Source of the DNA: Symsagittifera roscoffensis
Lineage: Eukaryota > Xenacoelomorpha > Acoela > Convolutidae
Reading direction: 5' to 3'
Assembly: GCF_963678635.1 (NCBI RefSeq)
Contig: NC_087069.1
Span: forward strand, 10,687,206 to 10,751,205
Length of the DNA: 64,000 bases
Shown here: positions 38,201 through 43,721 of the stretch, one piece after another
Numbering within the stretch: position 1 is the stretch's first letter
Layout: each line of letters starts with the position of its first letter
Notes under the pieces: generated by a model
Seen by the model: the letters and a program-made list of their open reading frames with translations, nothing else
Database searches by the model: none
What the model was told of the DNA's origin: nothing
Made by a program: the position numbers and the translations under genes

Positions 38201-41200
38201 ATCTAAACCTAATAGACAACGCGTACGATTTTCCGAGATGAGAAATTTTGCAGACTTCACATCGATGACGACACATCGAATGACGACACATCAGTGACGA
38301 CACATCGACTATCAGTGTTCCCATCAGTTCAATTCTTTTCCTATTATAGTCCACATATACCGTGTCTATTGGACATTTCTGTTCACTAAAAACTTTGGCT
38401 GAAGGTACCGACTTCACAATATATAAACGGCTGTCCTCTTATTTACAAAAGGAAGCAGGACTTCCGGTATCCACTGTAGCTTTGAAAAACGTTTTTCCAC
38501 AACGAAGTGTTTTCTGAATACAACGTAATTTGCCCGCAGCAGCATTAACCACTTCCAATTTCTTCACTGACTCAATAGAATTTCTCGACTCTTCTACCGC
38601 AACCGACAACACTGCAAATTCTGATTAACTATCGGACATGATGAAATTACAATTTTCTTCTGCAGTTTCATCTGATTCGACATCTACATTCGCTACATTT
38701 TTGGAATTGCAACATTTGGCGAAATGTCCCTTCGTACTACAATTCCGACAAGTTACATTTCTGGCCGGACAGCTTTGTTTATGATTTGCTGAAAACCTGT
38801 TTCCGCAGAAGTAACATGATTTCGCTTTCTCCGTGTTAGCATTACCTTTCGATTTATTATTTGGAGCTCGGTTGATTCTATCTGACAGTTTCTTCCCATG
38901 AACAGAAAATGTCAATTCCTGTTTGATACGTGTATTCTGAACCGAACTGGATCCTGAATGGGAAAAACTGCCCATCGTAGACGAACTTCCGAATTGCTTT
39001 TGCAGATCAGTGGCAGTTTGGGGTCCTTTTTCCTGCAATAACACTGATTTCAACGTTTCTTCAGGAGTGGCCCCCAGGCGAATACAGAGTTCTCTTTGAA
39101 TATCCTTGTACCTCATTTTGGCAATAAAGATATCCCTCACGACTTCTTTCTCCTGATCGATCGTCCAACCACACAGGGCAGCTTGGCCCGTAAGTCGCAA
39201 ATAGAAAGCTTTCAAACTTTCTCGATCAGTATGCACGGCATTATAAATTTGCAGACGTTCGATTATGTAGTTTTTCTCCTTTCTAAAGAGAAGAACACAG
39301 AATTCATGAAATTCTTGAAACGATATTGCACTGAGGTCCGCATGCGGATAACTCTGGAGGAACCTTTTCCTTCCTTCTGAGCCAAGAGAAAAGAATAAAC
39401 GAGATTTAATTCAGTGCTCGACTTCGTAATACTATACACGTGGTGCTACTCTGGGGCCTTTCGCCCGGCGTTCCTCATTCATCTCAGCCACTCTGCGGGC
39501 AGCTGCATCATTTCTTGCTATACGATTCGCTATTGCCACCGCATCTTCATCAATCCCCACAGCCTCTGGTTTCGGAACAGGATCATCGTGTACCACACCT
39601 GGTGGTTTCAGTAGCTCACGAGGATCACACCTTTCTCTCAAGGTGATTGCCAAAATGAACTGGCCTATCCAGGAATCCCAGCTACTAGGTGGATCCGCTG
39701 TTGGTTAATGCCAGAATACATGAACACCTAACAGGTCAGTCCGGTCGTCTGAGACCGGAACTGCTGGCTGCGCCATGTGATTTCTTAAGGAATAAGAGAT
39801 CTGTACAAGACTTAATTCATCTTGTTTTATATAATAGATAAGTTGTAAACAATGTCATGACAATTAGATACTTCAACTTAAATCTTTCATAAATTGAATA
39901 AGAGTGATTGAATAAGCTTGTTTAAAATTAGACCGTGGATTGACATGTCGATAGCGACCTTGAGAGCCAATAGTAGATTAACAGCCTAGAATAGAATGAC
40001 GTCATAGAACAACACATTTAAACAGCACCGCACCACAAAAGGAAAGAAAATATTATCTTCCCAAACTCAATTTTATTTAGTATCGAACTTATTATTATCG
40101 TCAGTCACTTCAACTTTTTAGCTAAAAGATTCTTCTCAATCGATAACATCAGCCATTTTGCTCATCGCTTTGTTAATGATCTTAAGGGGCATTTGGAATA
40201 TTTCCTCTTCGATTTATTTTAATGCGACCTTTGATTTCAAGCACCACATTGCAAATAGTGAAAGCTTCTTCTACTCTTGGAGTTTTCTGTATTCAAGTTT
40301 CCCTTTCAGATACATGCGTGAAACTTATAATTATCGCATGCTAATCGGTACATATTATGCCAATAGACCGGTCCCCATAAATAGGGTTTGATCATATGTT
40401 TTAGGCCAGTGACGTGAGTGAATGTCACTCAGACGATTCGACAATTGGACAATTCGTAGATGACAAGTTAAAGAGGAGGAAGAATGCAACGACAGCAACC
40501 ACAAGTCTGACAACGCCAAGTCAATCTGTCCCGTCGAAGTTCCAAAATGCAGAATTACATATTTACTCACAGGTTCATTTGGTTTTCTGAAAACATAGTT
40601 TTTTGATAATCAGTGGTGTTTTCCTAGAGCAATGACTCTTTCATACGTTAATTCCGTTTTGTTTTAAACTCCATATTTTGCAACTAGCTCACAATGGTGC
40701 TCACTGATAGGTTTTTTCTTCATTTTATTAGTTGCTAAATTAAGAACATCTAAAATTCTAGCCAGGAAAAGAAACAAAAAGTTTGAAAATTGCGTAATAA
40801 GTGACACAGCGTGTTTCCCCTGAAAAGCTGCATAGAGTATATCCGACTATTCTTTCATTCGTGGATAAATTGGTAACTTCCCAAATGGCATTATTTTCAA
40901 TTTTAATGGTAATTCAAACACTTTTTTATCAATGAATAATTCTCCTTTGTATCAGAAACGAAAACATGTGAGTATAAAAATGCGCTTTAAGTTCATTTTA
41001 AAATCTGATTCACCCCCCAATGTTTAAGCGTTTTCTGGTAAAAATTTTGGTCTCGAGTTTAATTTGATTTTGCAGATTCAGAAAGAAGGCGGTTTGAACT
41101 CGAAATCGAACTCGAACTTTGCGTCAACCACATTCACAGTTGGCTCCTCCTCTGCCAACCCCACCTGGGAAACGAGAAGTGAGAAAGGAGGAAGGGGGGA

Positions 41201-42347
41201 CACCTCATCTTTGTCCTTCATTCAGCAGTTCAACAGTGGGGGGTTCATTAGAGGCAGTGAGATATGTGACGATATCCCCTTCATAGATGCAGTCAGTCCA
41301 GTTAGCCCCGCTACCTCGGGTAAGTTATTGATAGTTATAATTAATTAATGATAATAAATATAGCAGGTATAATTGATGTTATCTAGTTAAGTTCCCTCAC
41401 CTCATAAGTAGCGGATGTCAAATGATTGATGTATCCGCCTCTAAGTCCAAAGGTTGGTAGTTCGTGGCCCTACCTATTGCTTGTGGACATGAAAACACTC
41501 CGCCCTGAAAAATGAATGCATGCAGGTTTCACCCTGGGTTAAAAGCGTCTTTCTATTGATAGCTAAGCAGTTCGTTTGCCTTTGTTTCTCTGGTGGATCT
41601 CAAATCCTATTTTGAGAAAACGAGAGAAAGTCACTCGTGAAATATTCGGAAATCTGAAAACATGACATTCGTTGAGATTCACATCAATTCATAGAGTAGC
41701 GGTTTTGAAATTTTTTTTTCCTCAGTTGAAAATAGACTCCAGATTTAACTTAAATTTCAGGGGTGATATTTATCCGTGTCATTGGACGTACAAATTATAA
41801 ATGCGATTATTAAAATGTTGATTTTGTAGGAGCAGGAAAGGATAGCGCGTGGTCTTCCAAAGACTCAGTTTTGAGCTCATCAGCCTATCAGAAATCACCT
41901 TTGCTCATTCTATCATCCAATCAAAATCAGTATGTGGCGCAGGACTTAGACAACTTCAGATCGGATCTAGTGTACGAACCAAAGAATCGGAATTTAAAAT
42001 TACCCACGGCCGGTGTGATGAATTTACACGGAAGCTGCATGTCGTCAAATGCGAAAGCACCCTATAAAAGGTACTTCAGCGCCGGAACCCCGTCAAGTCC
42101 AAACAGTGGAAATCACGTGTTCAGTAAATCGAGACCAGAAACACCCGCGCATTCAGCTGGCGCAGGTTCGAATCTGAGCAGGACCCCCGATCAACCGGGT
42201 GGATCGCCGGCGATGTTGAGAAGTCCGGCGGTTGGAATGCGACCGATAAAAGACTCGTCGATGAATAATTTGACTGATAAGTATAGCACTAACTGCTCGT
42301 TCGACTCTGGTGTGGAGAATAATGCGTCATCTAATGACGAGTTATAA
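10920..42347 (+). CDS. ARHGAP32/33: PX-SH3-RhoGAP protein, ARHGAP32/ARHGAP33 type, ten coding exons
   Basis: Joining 10920-11274, 11388-11621, 11881-11992, 13165-13285, 17253-17385, 20844-21301, 31245-32195, 40405-40572, 41076-41319 and 41830-42347 gives 3294 nt, 1097 residues and a TAA stop, with matching phases at all nine GT-AG junctions. Domains: PX at about 77-215 (WVMRRNVADFKSLDHIL); SH3 at about 229-289 (LTIEVSDIVTVV, W264, GLFPAYCVE; the ALYDY motif is degenerate, as in the vertebrate relatives); RhoGAP at about 366-620 with the arginine finger in GIYRLSG (R433) and NLAIMWAPNLL at 570-580. The 477-residue tail is Ser/Asn-rich and probably disordered. The family activates GTP hydrolysis by Rho-type GTPases (Cdc42/Rac) near membranes and the cytoskeleton. 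Odd: about 25 extra residues between VFGSTL and VPYFVQ inside RhoGAP. An in-frame TGA at 10863 lies upstream of the chosen ATG. The domain order is seen; substrate and orthology are inferred. Confidence 0.93.
11388..11621 (+). CDS. ARHGAP32/33: RhoGAP gene exon 2
   Basis: The acceptor is TTTCTAG at 11381-11387 and the donor GTGAGT at 11622. It encodes the middle of PX: DFKSLDHILHGGCVGIDPC, a proline patch (GLPPLHPPE) and the helix VYLQYNNYLDTLSRFLDSR. Confidence 0.92.
11881..11992 (+). CDS. ARHGAP32/33: RhoGAP gene exon 3
   Basis: The acceptor is a T-run plus GCAG ending at 11880 and the donor GTAAAA at 11993. It encodes LSWFEISLDGCHKVHMPV and the PX-to-SH3 link ending in VVKV, the first SH3 strand. 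Confidence 0.9.
11993..13164 (+). other. Intron 3 of the RhoGAP gene
   Basis: No exon seen. It holds a short antisense fragment at about 12190-12240 of the repeat that also ends the elements at 46.7, 49.2 and 51.6 kb (TCCGTTACTTTCGTA core). It also holds a small repeat of TTTTGTCCCGACGAG at 12632-12645 and 12657-12672, with a third ACGAG at 12613. Confidence 0.5.
13165..13285 (+). CDS. ARHGAP32/33: RhoGAP gene exon 4
   Basis: The acceptor is TTCAG at 13160-13164 and the donor GTTAGT at 13286. It encodes SH3 residues from YPKQALGDLTIEV to the ligand-groove Trp (W264, AWARGK). Confidence 0.9.
13385..13800 (+). repeat. Dispersed repeat R, copy 1 (intron 4)
   Basis: It is colinear with 18779-19165: shared blocks include AATCTGAGATGAAAA, AGAAGCGG, GTAAGAGTAA, AGAGAAACAACT, TTTCGTCCC, GCTAGCT and finally GCAAAGCTCYGCTTCG. 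It has no reading frame. The 3' block GCTTCGCCTCTGTGT also ends the tRNA-headed SINE copies, so the two families share a tail. Confidence 0.7.
13801..15370 (+). other. Intron 4, unassigned stretch
   Basis: AT-rich with many T-runs. A partial SINE/R-type tail occurs at about 14430-14475 (GGTGCAAAGTTCCGATT, then CCTTTCTGTCACC). No coding signal. Confidence 0.4.
15378..15740 (+). mobile_element. tRNA-headed SINE, copy 1 (intron 4)
   Basis: The order matches the copies at 23561 and 29275: GCTTGTGAGCG start, a CTCGCAAA segment, GGCACTTTTGCTATAATC, GTTCTCTGCTTTTTT, then a tRNA-like head at 15550 with A box (TGGCTGAGTG) and B box (ATCGAATCC at 15611-15619). The tail is CTTGTTTCTACTTTTCTTAT and an eroded hairpin block near 15717. 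The A/B boxes suggest RNA polymerase III transcription. About 170 bp lie before the tRNA-like head, which is unusual for a SINE. Confidence 0.7.
15797..15892 (+). repeat. SINE 3'-tail fragment
   Basis: TTTATAGAGCTGATTTTTGTCG, then GCTAGTGTTTGCGAAGCACAGC and GCGAAGCTCCGATTCGCC. It matches the tail of the full SINE copies without the tRNA-like head. Confidence 0.6.
15900..17240 (+). other. Intron 4, right part, nothing recognised
   Basis: AT-rich single-copy-looking sequence up to the acceptor at 17252. No exon or repeat structure seen. Confidence 0.4.
17253..17385 (+). CDS. ARHGAP32/33: RhoGAP gene exon 5
   Basis: The acceptor is TTTCAG ending at 17252 and the donor GTGAGC at 17386. It finishes SH3 (SGLFPAYCVEDF) and starts the linker. 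Confidence 0.92.
18230..18778 (+). repeat. Degenerate tandem units of roughly 160-200 bp (intron 5)
   Basis: At least three units recur, beginning near 18280, 18480 and 18630. Each has a question-like pattern of TTTTGG-(TC/TT)-CAA, CTCC...GCATA(A/C)-AGC/AAG, a T-run, TTCGGAA-A-GTCAA and GACCGTTTTTTGAA. They lead directly into repeat R copy 2, whose start fits the same pattern, so R may be the fourth unit. Similarity between units is low. Confidence 0.5.
18779..19165 (+). repeat. Dispersed repeat R, copy 2 (intron 5)
   Basis: Homologous along its length to 13385-13800, ending TATCGCAAGTGGTGCAAAG and CTCCGCTTCG. Followed within 70 bp by a TIR element. Confidence 0.7.
19234..19679 (+). mobile_element. 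TIR element (MITE-like), copy A (intron 5)
   Basis: The left end is AAGAGTTGATGAACG and the right end TTGCGTTCATTGACTCTT, so the ends are inverted repeats of about 15 bp. Internal landmarks recur in all copies: CAGACTCTTATATAG, AGGAAAAGTCT-GAAATTTGTTCA, TTGACTTTTGATT, AAAGGAAGGC, AAACGTGATCG, TTTCCCAGCGGAAT, CTCAAATTGTGTTA, AATTGTTCTAGAAATTCAAA. No open frame; a non-autonomous DNA element is the best fit. Here part of the middle is duplicated (GCTCATTTAGTTTGTT twice). Confidence 0.72.
19818..19914 (+). repeat. tRNA-like sequence, SINE head relic
   Basis: TAGCTCATTAGGTGG resembles a tRNA A box, and GGCGGTTTGAAACCGG a B box, but they are about 75 bp apart with no clean cloverleaf. Probably a SINE relic rather than a tRNA gene. 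Confidence 0.35.
20020..20843 (+). other. Intron 5, right end
   Basis: No repeats or exons recognised before the exon-6 acceptor. AT-rich. Confidence 0.4.
20844..21301 (+). CDS. ARHGAP32/33: RhoGAP gene exon 6
   Basis: The acceptor is TTTCAG ending at 20843 and the donor GTTAGA at 21302. It encodes the Ser-rich linker and the first half of RhoGAP, including DGIYRLSGSSSEI with the arginine finger. Confidence 0.92.
21466..21535 (+). repeat. tRNA-derived sequence (intron 6)
   Basis: TTGGCGCAGAGGTAACGC fits an A box with D-loop, and AGTTTCGAGTCCGA fits a B box, about 45 bp apart as in a tRNA. The acceptor ends do not pair well. Best read as the head of a tRNA-derived SINE. Confidence 0.45.
21765..22050 (+). 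mobile_element. TIR element copy B, 3' part
   Basis: It starts at AAAGGAAGGCATACTCC and ends at TTGCGTTTATTATTCTTTTCC, an eroded right end. The 5' half is missing. A diverged second piece may follow at 22080-22200. Confidence 0.6.
22200..22640 (+). repeat. Short direct repeats in intron 6
   Basis: ACTTTTATTTTTATAGCATACT recurs at about 22345, 22490 and 22562, with linked blocks on GAAGATCCACTTAAAG- and GAGGATCTGCTTCCCC-like sequence and a TTTCCGACCA tail. Two to three degenerate units; no coding function seen. Confidence 0.45.
22696..22970 (+). mobile_element. TIR element copy C, 5' part
   Basis: The left end is GAGAGTAATGAACGCAGTG; it breaks off after TTTCCCAGCGGA. Confidence 0.6.
23203..23282 (+). 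repeat. tRNA-derived sequence, second SINE type
   Basis: TGGTCTAGAGGTAACAAGG (A-box-like) and GGATTTGAGTTCC (B-box-like), followed by GGGCCTTGTTTTTTG. A similar tail follows the tRNA-like pieces near 30150 and 30535, which suggests a second small SINE family. Confidence 0.4.
23561..23906 (+). mobile_element. tRNA-headed SINE, copy 2 (intron 6)
   Basis: The most complete copy: AGCTTGCGAGCG start, AACCTAACTCGCAAA, TATGATCACGATC, TGTGGCTAGTGTTTG, tRNA-like head at 23724 with A box (CGCTGAGAGGTTAGGG) and B box (GGTTCGAATCT at 23775-23785), the TTTCTACTTTTTCTTAT link and a 3' hairpin GCGAAGCGCAGCTTCGC at 23881-23897 followed by CTCTGTGTT. Confidence 0.78.
24304..24414 (+). repeat. Tandem repeat, 34-bp unit, 3.3 copies
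   Basis: Units begin at 24304, 24338 and 24372, with a partial at 24406. Units 2 and 3 are identical or nearly so, and unit 1 differs at a few bases (CCACTCTAA for CCTTTTTGA). Each unit has GCATGACAGCAAATATTCAT. Confidence 0.9.
24539..25270 (+). mobile_element. Non-autonomous hAT element, copy 1, with LINE insert
   Basis: The left end is CAAGGGCGGATTTAGG and the right end CCTAGATCCGCCCCTG, inverted repeats of about 16 bp. The flanking 8-mers ATCCTGTC (24531-24538) and ATCATGTC (25271-25278) match at 7 of 8 positions. An 8-bp duplication and CAGGGG ends are characteristic of hAT. The family's GGCGGCAATATATACTAATTTT block is present; then about 400 bp not found in other copies. Confidence 0.85.
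24700..25110 (+). pseudogene. LINE (non-LTR) RT C-terminal fragment inside hAT copy
   Basis: The plus-strand frame 24843-25088 reads VYHTRHSSSRTFDLPFC, then SCSLTYRGSKLLNLL. This matches the well-known ending of CR1/L2-type LINE reverse transcriptases (Y-N-T-R...F...P-x-x-R/K...S-L-x-Y-x-G-x-K-x-W-N-x-L). The insert is absent from the other hAT copies, so it is a nested or captured piece. Its outer limits are approximate. Confidence 0.6.
25280..26760 (+). other. Intron 6, unassigned stretch
   Basis: No exons or recognisable repeats; AT-rich. Open frames here are short and have no family resemblance. Confidence 0.4.
26769..27135 (+). mobile_element. TIR element copy D
   Basis: The left end is AGGGTCGATGAACGTAG; internal landmarks run to AGAAATTCAAAGAGCTTG. 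The right end is lost where the exon-7-like segment begins at 27154. Confidence 0.65.
27154..27378 (+). repeat. Copy of the exon-7 donor region plus short TIR element
   Basis: It aligns with 32188-32410 at a constant offset of about 5034 bp. Both begin ATGAATCGGTGAGTT, continue AAATATTTC and TTCTTTC and AAATAGC, and then carry the same internally deleted TIR element (TTTTTCTAGAAATTCAAAT and AGCTTTATCGCCATCTAT blocks). The first 8 nt equal the last 8 nt of exon 7 and the next six are its donor GTGAGT. It is therefore a second, probably unused, donor-like site in intron 6. Confidence 0.85.
27435..28110 (+). other. Intron 6, unassigned stretch
   Basis: AT-rich. R/SINE-like tails GAGGTAGTGCAAAGCTTTGC at about 27941 and CGCAAGAAGTGCAAAGG at about 28072. 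No coding signal. Confidence 0.4.
28112..28687 (+). mobile_element. TIR element copy F, both ends present
   Basis: The left end is AAGAGTCGATGAGC and the right end TGCGTTCATTGACTCTTT. At 576 bp it is the longest copy because the 5' quarter is duplicated (two blocks of ATATAGGTC...TTTGTTCA). Confidence 0.7.
29275..29455 (+). mobile_element. tRNA-headed SINE, copy 3, 5' part
   Basis: GAGCTTGTGAG start, AACCTAACTCGCAAATAAAAG, the GGCACTTTTGCTATAATC block and the best-preserved A box (GCGTCCGTGGCTGAGTGG at 29429-29446). It stops there; a TIR element follows and the SINE tail reappears at 29932. Confidence 0.72.
29466..29900 (+). mobile_element. TIR element copy G, nested in a SINE
   Basis: The left end is AAGAGTAATGAACG and the right end TTGCGTTCATTACTCTTTT. 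It separates the 5' part (29275-29455) and the 3' tail (29932-29999) of a SINE copy, so this insertion is younger than the SINE. Confidence 0.72.
29932..29999 (+). mobile_element. SINE copy 3, 3' tail
   Basis: GAGTTTTATAGAGCTGC..., GCTAGTGTTTGCGAAGCACAG with the perfect hairpin GCGAAGC-ACA-GCTTCGC at 29974-29990. The B-box portion of this copy is missing. Confidence 0.68.
30474..30545 (+). repeat. tRNA-derived sequence, second SINE type
   Basis: TGCAGTGGCAACACCCAGG (A-box-like), AGAAGTTCGATTTCAG (B-box-like), then GGGACCTGTTTTTTG. A related B box plus CTTGTTTTTTG lies at 30150-30182, next to a pentamer run ACGGT x3 at 30130. Confidence 0.4.
30845..31029 (+). mobile_element. TIR element copy H, 3' part
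   Basis: It starts at TTTAATCCAGTTTTCTCAAA and ends CTTGCGGTCATGACGTCTGT. The right TIR is damaged. It lies 215 bp before exon 7. Confidence 0.6.
31245..32195 (+). CDS. ARHGAP32/33: RhoGAP gene exon 7
   Basis: The acceptor is TTTCAG ending at 31244 and the donor GTGAGT at 32196; 317 codons, phase 0 at both ends. It encodes the second RhoGAP half from FFRDLSTPLIP, then a basic segment (KDRMKKAIRNLFSPK) and Ser/Asp-rich tail. Its last 8 nt and donor are shared with a copy in intron 6 (27154-27378). Confidence 0.93.
32188..32410 (+). mobile_element. Short TIR element at the exon-7 donor
   Basis: An internally deleted element with ends AAGAGTCGATAAACG (32238) and TTTCATTCACTCTTTTCC (about 32392). 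The segment shared with 27154-27378 extends leftwards over the donor GTGAGT and 8 nt of exon 7. GCGAATGTTTATA just outside the left TIR also precedes copy L at 44061, so this flank may belong to the mobile sequence. Confidence 0.7.
32425..32803 (+). mobile_element. TIR element copy J
   Basis: It is abutted to the short element; the 5' TIR is missing or shared. Full set of internal landmarks and a clean right end CTTGCGTTCATTGACTCTT. Confidence 0.65.
32926..33167 (-). repeat. 3' LTR (242 bp)
   Basis: Identical to the 5' LTR apart from three substitutions and loss of 20 bp after TTTCTTAAG (32940). Preceded on the minus strand by the purine tract AGAGGGGGAAA at 33168-33178. Confidence 0.95.
33168..33178 (-). 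promoter_or_regulatory. Polypurine tract
   Basis: AGAGGGGGAAA directly before the 3' LTR on the minus strand, the expected plus-strand DNA primer site of the element. Confidence 0.75.
33604..34594 (-). pseudogene. Integrase C-terminal tail (element 2)
   Basis: The frame 33827-34594 starts with helical sequence, then FKPFKGKIVSITGSTYITEK, like the small beta-barrel after the gypsy integrase core. It continues with a long Ser/Pro/Thr/Lys-rich tail. It is offset from the integrase core frame (ends 34665). A further basic piece is legible to 33604. I see no envelope gene. Confidence 0.6.
34665..36059 (-). pseudogene. Integrase (element 2), catalytic Glu replaced
   Basis: 464 codons. The H2C2 finger is clear (LHRSHAGQLAMVDAAQYIWW, then CKDCPQC). 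The core has the first Asp in LQLDYAGPLLD and the second in IKTDQYSGFKN. The third acidic residue should sit in GLVERSIQTI, but here it reads GLVKRSIQTI (codon AAA at 35007-35009), so the D,D-35-E triad is broken by what looks like a single G-to-A change. The 230 residues before the finger are a basic linker. Confidence 0.88.
36105..37361 (-). pseudogene. RT thumb and RNase H (element 2)
   Basis: LGYDIDSEGYRPKRSKI and LRSFMGILNHLQRFLPNL are the RT connection. RNase H follows with CDACHSGLGAAL, STNELELLAIVW and VLTDHKAI (catalytic D, E, D), ending GCKLGIVDYLSRFP. About 190 hydrophilic residues follow. The stop near 37360 separates it from the palm. Confidence 0.85.
37362..37972 (-). pseudogene. 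Reverse transcriptase palm and fingers (element 2)
   Basis: The frame 37574-37972 has SISPIVITAKKDRSCKLAMD, then DVWFTSLDLKYAFSQIPL. The next part in another frame has RFLDDILIVSKGS, the catalytic box with Phe in place of the usual Tyr. Stops at about 37528, 37400 and 37365 interrupt it. Confidence 0.8.
38163..38620 (-). pseudogene. Aspartic protease (element 2)
   Basis: FFKATVDTGSPASF has the DTG active site (about 38465-38500). A TAA follows about four codons later; the C-terminal part continues in 38163-38417. Interrupted further by short CGACACATC repeats at 38265-38310. Confidence 0.65.
38625..39653 (-). pseudogene. Gag (element 2)
   Basis: The N-terminal piece 39432-39653 has NRIARNDAAARRVAEM. 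The main piece 38625-39236 has a capsid-like SLKAFYLRLTGQAALCGW, then knuckles CYFCGNRFSANHKQSC and CRNCSTKGHFAKCC, and an acidic end. Frames differ between the pieces (break near 39240-39430). The start codon is unclear; the left-hand limit is a TAA at 38625. Confidence 0.75.
39741..39775 (-). promoter_or_regulatory. Primer binding site and adjacent hairpin
   Basis: Directly after the 5' LTR on the minus strand is TGGCGCAGCCAGCAGTTC (39758-39775), the usual TGG start complementary to a tRNA 3' CCA. I cannot name the tRNA. Beside it CCGGTC-GTCTGA-GACCGG (39741-39758) forms a perfect 6-bp stem. Confidence 0.7.
39776..40037 (-). repeat. 5' LTR (262 bp)
   Basis: The longer LTR. The extra 20 bp (39790-39809) lie between two AAG triplets, so the shorter 3' LTR can be explained by a slippage deletion. 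Confidence 0.95.
40405..40572 (+). CDS. ARHGAP32/33: RhoGAP gene exon 8
   Basis: The acceptor is TGTTTTAG ending at 40404. The donor at 40573 (GTTCAT) is weak, but using it keeps phase 0 into exon 9. It encodes 56 residues, acidic then basic (DDKLKRRKNATTATTSLTTP). This is the least certain junction of the gene. Confidence 0.75.
41076..41319 (+). CDS. ARHGAP32/33: RhoGAP gene exon 9
   Basis: The acceptor is TTTTGCAG ending at 41075 and the donor GTAAGT at 41320, phase 1. It encodes a Ser/Gly/Asn-rich tail segment. Confidence 0.85.
41830..42347 (+). CDS. ARHGAP32/33: RhoGAP gene exon 10 with stop
   Basis: The acceptor is TTTTGTAG ending at 41829; the stop TAA is at 42345-42347. The C-terminus is low-complexity (AGTPSSPNSGNH, SRTPDQPGGSPAML) with SP/TP sites that could be phosphorylated, and ends SFDSGVENNASSNDEL. 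Confidence 0.88.
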
Positions 42348-43125
42348 GCGACAATCAGTAGAGTATAATTGTTCGACCTAAAAAACCGCAGTATTAATTG
42401 ATGAAGCTTTTTAGTCGCGACTCAACCATTTTTTTGATTGTCGGAACTGATGTTTCGTTCAAATTTGCAGATTGTTTTTCGTTTGAAAAATCTTGAATTG
42501 TGGTTTTATTCGGTGTTTTTGGGCATACGATTGCATTTTGTCACAATTCACTAAGCATTGAGAAAATCTGGTTGAGTTTTGGCTGATTCTTTTATGGTTT
42601 TGCTTGTGTATTACTTGCTCGTTGAAATGCGATGTTCTAATTTAGGAGAAAGATTTGAAATCAAATTAGTCGCTGATCACTTTTTCAAATTGATTGTGCT
42701 TTCACTGAAAAATGAACAACATTTGACACCATTTGAGCTTCGAACTGCGATGATGCGGATCTAGTAACACATCTAATTAAAAACTCTGACGAATTAAACA
42801 TTTTCAAAAAGTAAATAACTTTAAACAATCATGCCAAAAAACCGTCACCGTCTGCATAATGGCACAATGATTTAAGATCTCGACGCTTGTGCAGTATTTG
42901 TGGCTTTATTATTTGTTGTCCTCGTTAAGATATTTATGAAGATAAATTGTCTGTCTTCGTGATAATTACTATCAAAATGGTCGTCTTTAGATTAATGGAA
43001 TTGTAATTCTCATCGAAATGTGTGATTTCATAATTTTACTACAATTAGATTATATTTTTGTATAGTCATTTGATATTACTCAGATTTACGCATCCATATA
43101 TTTTTATTTTACAATTAATTTATTG

Positions 43126-43131
43126 AATAAA
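43126..43131 (+). terminator. Poly(A) signal of the RhoGAP gene
   Basis: AATAAA 779 bases after the TAA stop, ahead of the first downstream repeat copy. It implies a 3' UTR of about 0.8 kb. Confidence 0.6.
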
Positions 43132-43156
43132 ATTAAAACTTGAACGAAGCTTTTTT

Positions 43157-43635
43157 CAAGTCAACGTAGTGAAGACATTTTAAAAGGTCGTGATGATTAG
43201 GAATCCATCGGCGTAGTTCAGACTCTTATATAGGTTGAGATGCGTGTTTTTCCCCGTTTTTTTTCAGGAAAAGTCTTGAAATTTGTTCAGGCCATGAATG
43301 TAGTGAATACTCTTAAATAGGTCTTGGCGATATGTTTGTTTTGTTTGTTTTTGAAGGAACTTTTAAATTTACTGACGCTAAAATCTGATTTGTTGACGCT
43401 AAAATCTGATTTATTGATACTAAAATCTGATTTGTTGACGCTAAAATCTGTAATTGTCACGAAAACGTGGTCGGGCTCTTGTTAAGAAAGTGGAGTGTAA
43501 TAAATAGGTTTCCCAGCGGAATCAAAAAAATATATATTGATCAACTTTTTTGCAATCTGGCCAACTTTATGCAGAAAGTACTATCATAAATTGTTTTAGA
43601 AATTCGAAGAGTTTTAAGGCATAAAAATTTTTTAA
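43157..43635 (+). mobile_element. TIR element copy K
   Basis: It starts CAAGTCAACGTAGTGAAGAC and has two consecutive 5'-end blocks (a second TGAATGTAGTGAATACTCTT at about 43293). A 21-bp tandem repeat (43373-43455) replaces part of the middle, then TTTCCCAGCGGAATC to AGAAATTCGAAGAG. Confidence 0.62.
43373..43455 (+). repeat. Tandem repeat, 21-bp unit, about 4 copies
   Basis: Each unit has TGACGCTAAAATCTGATTT; the third has TGATACTAAAATCTG. It lies inside TIR element copy K and may have grown from its GTTCACGCTCAAAATTTG region. Confidence 0.88.
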
Positions 43636-43721
43636 GGGCATACAAAACCATCAGTCTTACAAAGTTTTAATTTGTTGAACTAATGCTTTTCGCCGTTTAA
43701 CCGCCGTTTTAGTTTTAACCA

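Larger units (their letters stand above)
32926..40037 (-). mobile_element. Ty3/gypsy LTR retrotransposon in intron 7, full length, defective
   Basis: 7112 bp, antisense to the host gene, flanked by the 5-bp duplication AAAGG (32921-32925 and 40038-40042). LTRs begin TGTGGTGCGG and end AAATCACA on the minus strand. Order from right to left: 5' LTR, primer site, Gag with two zinc knuckles, protease, RT, RNase H, integrase, C-terminal tail, polypurine tract, 3' LTR. LTRs differ by 3 substitutions and one 20-bp indel, which suggests a fairly recent insertion, but Pol has several stops and frameshifts. Gag knuckle spacing resembles the mag-like branch; that is a guess. Confidence 0.95.
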
